Source: an uncultured Clostridium sp.
GTDB lineage: Bacteria > Bacillota > Clostridia > Clostridiales > Clostridiaceae
Direction: 5' to 3'
NCBI RefSeq assembly: GCF_937920395.1
Contig: NZ_CALEVF010000112.1
Location: 1 to 5,921, forward strand
Length of the DNA stretch: 5,921 nucleotides
Part shown: positions 4,537 through 5,921 of the stretch, piece after piece
Position numbering within the stretch: the stretch's first letter is position 1
Layout of the letters: the number at the start of each line of letters is the position of its first letter
Program-made: the position numbers and the translations under genes
Notes under the pieces: generated by a model
Database searches by the model: none
Told to the model about the DNA's origin: nothing
What the model saw: only the letters and a program-made list of their open reading frames with translations

Positions 4537-5108
4537 TTTTTTAATACTCCTTTAATTTTATTTAGTAGATTATAAGATATTATAGAAACAATTCCAAACT
4601 TAATTAAATTAAACGGGATAATAATTAAGATGAGATATAGGGTTACATTAGTTACAAATGGATTAAAAGAAGCCACTATACGAAGAACCATTTGCTTAGT
4701 TACACCTAATAAAATACTGTATAATGGAAACATAATAAAATAATTTACAAATCCAGAAAAAATACTAATTATAATTGTAGAAAGCAATAAACTTATTTTT
4801 ATTTTCTTAGTTTTGTTATATAAATAATGAGTTATTAGGATAAATGATGCGGATAATATAAAATTAATTAATTCTCCAACTCCGGATGTTTGAGTGACAG
4901 TAAAATGTAAAAGATCTTTTATTAAACTAATAAATATTGCCTCATTCACTCCTCCTGTGAGTACCATAATAATTGCTGGTATTTCACTAATGTCCACTTT
5001 TAAAAAAATTGGAAACAGAGGTATACTAGTATTTAAAAACATTAGTATAAAGGATATAGCACTAAACAAAGATATCTTTACTATTTGTTTAGCAGAGTAT
5101 TTATTCAT
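4533..5108 (-). CDS. RibU-like riboflavin ECF transporter S-component
   Basis: The product is a 191-residue membrane protein with about six hydrophobic helices (roughly 11-29, 43-62, 77-97, 105-123, 125-140, 155-183). It is the substrate-binding subunit of an energy-coupling factor importer. RibU-type motifs: FLKVDISEIPAII (35-47), LIKDLLHF (62-69), GVGELINF (76-83), Asn122 in GFVNYF, and the C-terminal IPFNLIKFGIVSIISY (164-179). Length is typical of the family. The EcfA/EcfA'/EcfT module is not in the window and would be shared from elsewhere in the genome. The start has AGGGGG 7 bases upstream, preceded by a good promoter at 5144-5172. There is no FMN riboswitch in the 5' region, unlike many ribU genes. 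It overlaps the DICT gene by 4 bases. Riboflavin specificity is inferred from motifs; a related S-component with another ligand is possible. Confidence 0.85.
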   Translation of the reverse strand: MNKYSAKQIVKISLFSAISFILMFLNTSIPLFPIFLKVDISEIPAIIMVLTGGVNEAIFISLIKDLLHFTVTQTSGVGELINFILSASFILITHYLYNKTKKIKISLLLSTIIISIFSGFVNYFIMFPLYSILLGVTKQMVLRIVASFNPFVTNVTLYLILIIIPFNLIKFGIVSIISYNLLNKIKGVLKK

Positions 5109-5143
5109 ATTTTAACCCCCTTGAAGTTATTTTAAAATACTAC

Positions 5144-5196
5144 ATATTATGATTAAATATATTAAATAGCAAAAGCTTCAAGAGAAAAAGCTTGCT
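5144..5196 (-). promoter_or_regulatory. ribU promoter with an overlapping inverted repeat
   Basis: The minus-strand -35 TTGCTA (5172-5167) and -10 TAATAT (5149-5144) are spaced 17 bases; the start near 5137 gives a leader of about 29 bases, too short for an FMN riboswitch. An inverted repeat overlaps the -35: AGCAAAAGCTT (5168-5178) pairs with AAGCTTGCT (5188-5196), with two extra bases in the left arm. A repressor or activator could bind there. Confidence 0.55.
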
Positions 5197-5262
5197 TGTC
5201 CAATTTCTGACTAATTAATAATGTTCTTTCGTTCTAGAGTTCTTACTTTATAAATTTGATTA

Positions 5263-5281
5263 GTTTAATCTTTAATTAAAC
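5263..5281. repeat. Inverted repeat GTTTAAT-N5-ATTAAAC
   Basis: This is a 7-bp perfect inverted repeat. With its flanks it reads TTAGTTTAAT then TAATTAAACC, the same two motifs found, further apart, upstream of the Par-like gene (2857-2866 and 2911-2920). It is a possible binding site for a shared regulator. Confidence 0.35.
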
Positions 5282-5390
5282 CATAAATTACCTTTGTCTT
5301 TTCGTCAATGTTTTAAATTATATTACAGAATATGTATCAATGCAATATAAATATGCATATGTTTGTAAATAAGATGTACTTATTAGATAT

Positions 5391-5454
5391 AAAACAACGA
5401 ATAAGGACTATTATAAAAAGTGTACTTTGTGAAATAGTTTTTATTCGTTGTTTT
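5391..5454. repeat. 64-nt near-perfect hairpin in the divergent intergenic region
   Basis: Arms 5391-5412 and 5433-5454 pair over 22 bp: 14 perfect bp (AAAACAACGAATAA and complement), two G-U wobbles on the plus strand, then ACTATT/AATAGT. The 20-base loop itself contains AAAG-TGTA-CTTT (5417-5428). Each side ends in TTTT only, so it is at best a weak bidirectional terminator between the divergent units. Other readings: a recombination/transfer site, a single-strand origin, or a MITE-like element. Confidence 0.6.
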
Positions 5455-5577
5455 GGGAGGGAATAAGCAAAAACATCCATATTACATCTAAAAAAATTAA
5501 GTTTAAACGATAAAAAACATACAACGTAATAAACTTTTTTTTAAATACTTTTAAATTTGAGCAACTTTTTATAAATA
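5455..5577. other. Gene-free AT-rich stretch
   Basis: There is no ORF. GGGAGGG at 5455-5461 looks like a ribosome binding site but no start codon follows it at a useful distance. Otherwise A/T-rich sequence leads into the 5578-5625 inverted repeat. Confidence 0.3.
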
Positions 5578-5625
5578 ATATTCATTATTAATTGTATTAT
5601 TTATAGTATAATTAATAATGAATAT
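5578..5625 (+). promoter_or_regulatory. 48-bp inverted repeat with -10 box upstream of the peptide gene
   Basis: ATATTCATTATTAATT (5578-5593) and its exact complement (5610-5625) flank a 16-base centre that itself mostly continues the symmetry. A perfect TATAAT (5607-5612) sits at the inner edge of the right arm; the matching -35 (ATTATT, 5584-5589) is poor, as expected for an activated or repressed promoter. Start would be near 5619, giving a leader of about 70 bases for the peptide gene. This looks like an operator/promoter, though AT palindromes arise easily here. Confidence 0.45.
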
Positions 5626-5689
5626 ATTTATTTACAGTAGTAATATTCCAGGAAGTAAATATTATTATATAATTTAGGAGGTAGAAAAT

Positions 5690-5743
5690 ATGAAAAAGCG
5701 AAATGGAGAATTGCAGTGTGTACAGATTGGCTATGTTAATTAG
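5690..5743 (+). CDS. 17-residue peptide gene (RiPP or signal-peptide precursor candidate)
   Basis: ATG at 5690 is preceded by a perfect AGGAGG 8 bases upstream, the best Shine-Dalgarno in the window, and encodes MKKRNGELQCVQIGYVN followed by TAG. The N-terminus is basic. There is one Cys (position 10), the C-terminal half is uncharged, and the last residue is Asn. There is no hydrophobic signal sequence. A larger gene on the same strand starts 94 bases on. Established knowledge: MccA peptides of microcin C-type systems are very short (seven residues in E. coli, about 19 in Bacillus amyloliquefaciens) and end in an Asn that MccB adenylates; MccB is encoded next. Layout and terminal Asn fit, but with one locus and no MccB sequence visible this remains a hypothesis. 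Alternatives: a leader peptide, another RiPP precursor, a quorum peptide, or the remnant of a gene. Confidence 0.5.
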   Translation: MKKRNGELQCVQIGYVN

Positions 5744-5799
5744 TCTTAAATATTAATCTAAGTTATGACGAATAGTTCTTTATTAAATTTAATATTATG

Positions 5800-5822
5800 T
5801 TTACTTTATAGAATAAAGTGAA
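5800..5822 (+). promoter_or_regulatory. Hairpin just before the ribosome binding site of the partial gene
   Basis: TTTACTTTAT (5800-5809) pairs with ATAAAGTGAA (5813-5822), 10 bp with one G-U, loop AGA. The right arm overlaps the first two bases of the AAGGAG (5821-5826) of the downstream gene. It could limit translation or act as a processing/partial termination point between the peptide gene and the next gene; there is no U-run. Confidence 0.4.
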
Positions 5823-5837
5823 GGAGATGTTAAGGCT

Positions 5838-5921
5838 ATGATTCAATTAAGCGATATTGTTATGAGTAGAGCATCAAGTATTGAACAAAAGGTATATGTA
5901 AAATCTTCTCTTATCGGTATA
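5838..5921 (+). CDS. Start of an unidentified gene, cut by the window end
   Basis: An open frame of 28 codons runs off the right edge. It starts at ATG 5838, 11 bases after AAGGAG (5821-5826). The visible N-terminus reads MIQLSDIVMSRASSIEQK then VYVKSSLIGI; it is not a signal peptide or membrane segment and shows no motif I recognise. It is the next gene on the same strand after the 17-residue peptide gene, 94 bases downstream, so it is a candidate for the maturation enzyme, receptor or transporter of that peptide. An MccB-like (ThiF/E1-type) adenylyltransferase would be the key prediction of the microcin C reading, but its diagnostic motifs (GxGGxG, CxxC) would lie beyond the window. Coding start is well supported; function is unknown. 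Confidence 0.6.
   Translation, partial: MIQLSDIVMSRASSIEQKVYVKSSLIGI

Noticed and set aside
4894..5115. 73-codon plus-strand open frame
   Set aside because: It lies wholly antisense to the ribU-like gene, has no ribosome binding site and its product resembles no protein; it is a shadow frame.
5109..5300. FMN riboswitch upstream of ribU
   Set aside because: The conserved AGGGGCAG/CCGGCGGU-type core is absent on the minus strand and the predicted leader is only about 29 bases.
5349..5362. ATATGCATAT palindrome
   Set aside because: Single 10-bp AT palindrome with no partner repeat or promoter context; expected by chance in such AT-rich DNA.

Overview
This window is strongly AT-rich, with poly-A/T intergenic runs and canonical AGGAGG-type ribosome binding sites. 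Its protein families (ECF S-component, DICT, viroplasmin) fit a low-GC Firmicute, most likely Clostridium or a relative. The gene mix points to accessory DNA, probably a plasmid or integrated element: a small tyrosine recombinase beside paired palindromes, a Par-type HTH/coiled-coil protein, a viroplasmin-RHH-like fusion, small coiled-coil proteins and a large structured RNA. No replication initiator, tRNA, rRNA, CRISPR array or intact transposase is visible.

Layout. Everything from 199 to 5108 is transcribed leftward (minus). From right to left: ribU-like riboflavin S-component (5108-4533), overlapping by 4 bases a stand-alone DICT sensor gene (4536-4006) and closed by two strong terminators (3895-3920, 3788-3830). 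Next comes a palindrome-rich 280-bp region (3550-3830) and a compact tyrosine recombinase (3502-2957) whose promoter lies in one palindrome. Then follow a Par-like gene (2835-2311) with repeats upstream, a promoter/terminator pair that may define a ~200-nt small RNA (about 2221-1991), and a gene-free, helix-rich, about 700-nt stretch (about 1985-1275). I read the last as a giant structured non-coding RNA of the ROOL/GOLLD type. It is followed by two tandem coiled-coil genes (1213-1007, 1001-732) and the viroplasmin-RHH gene (564-199). The first 140 bases hold two strong hairpins of unknown role.

The right end switches strand. The divergent intergenic region 5109-5689 holds the ribU promoter, a 64-nt near-perfect hairpin (5391-5454) and a 48-bp inverted repeat with a rightward -10 box (5578-5625). 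A 17-codon peptide gene with a perfect Shine-Dalgarno follows (5690-5743), its product ending in Asn, then the start of a larger gene cut off by the window edge (5838 onward). The peptide-plus-gene layout resembles a microcin C-type (MccA-MccB) or other RiPP/signal-peptide locus, but this cannot be proved from the window.

How the parts may work together (inference): the recombinase with its palindromes and the Par-like protein would serve element maintenance; RibU and DICT form a translationally coupled riboflavin-uptake/sensing pair; the large RNA and coiled-coil proteins form a separate module of unknown function. The most novel items are the large RNA, the short peptide locus and the double palindrome at the recombinase promoter.
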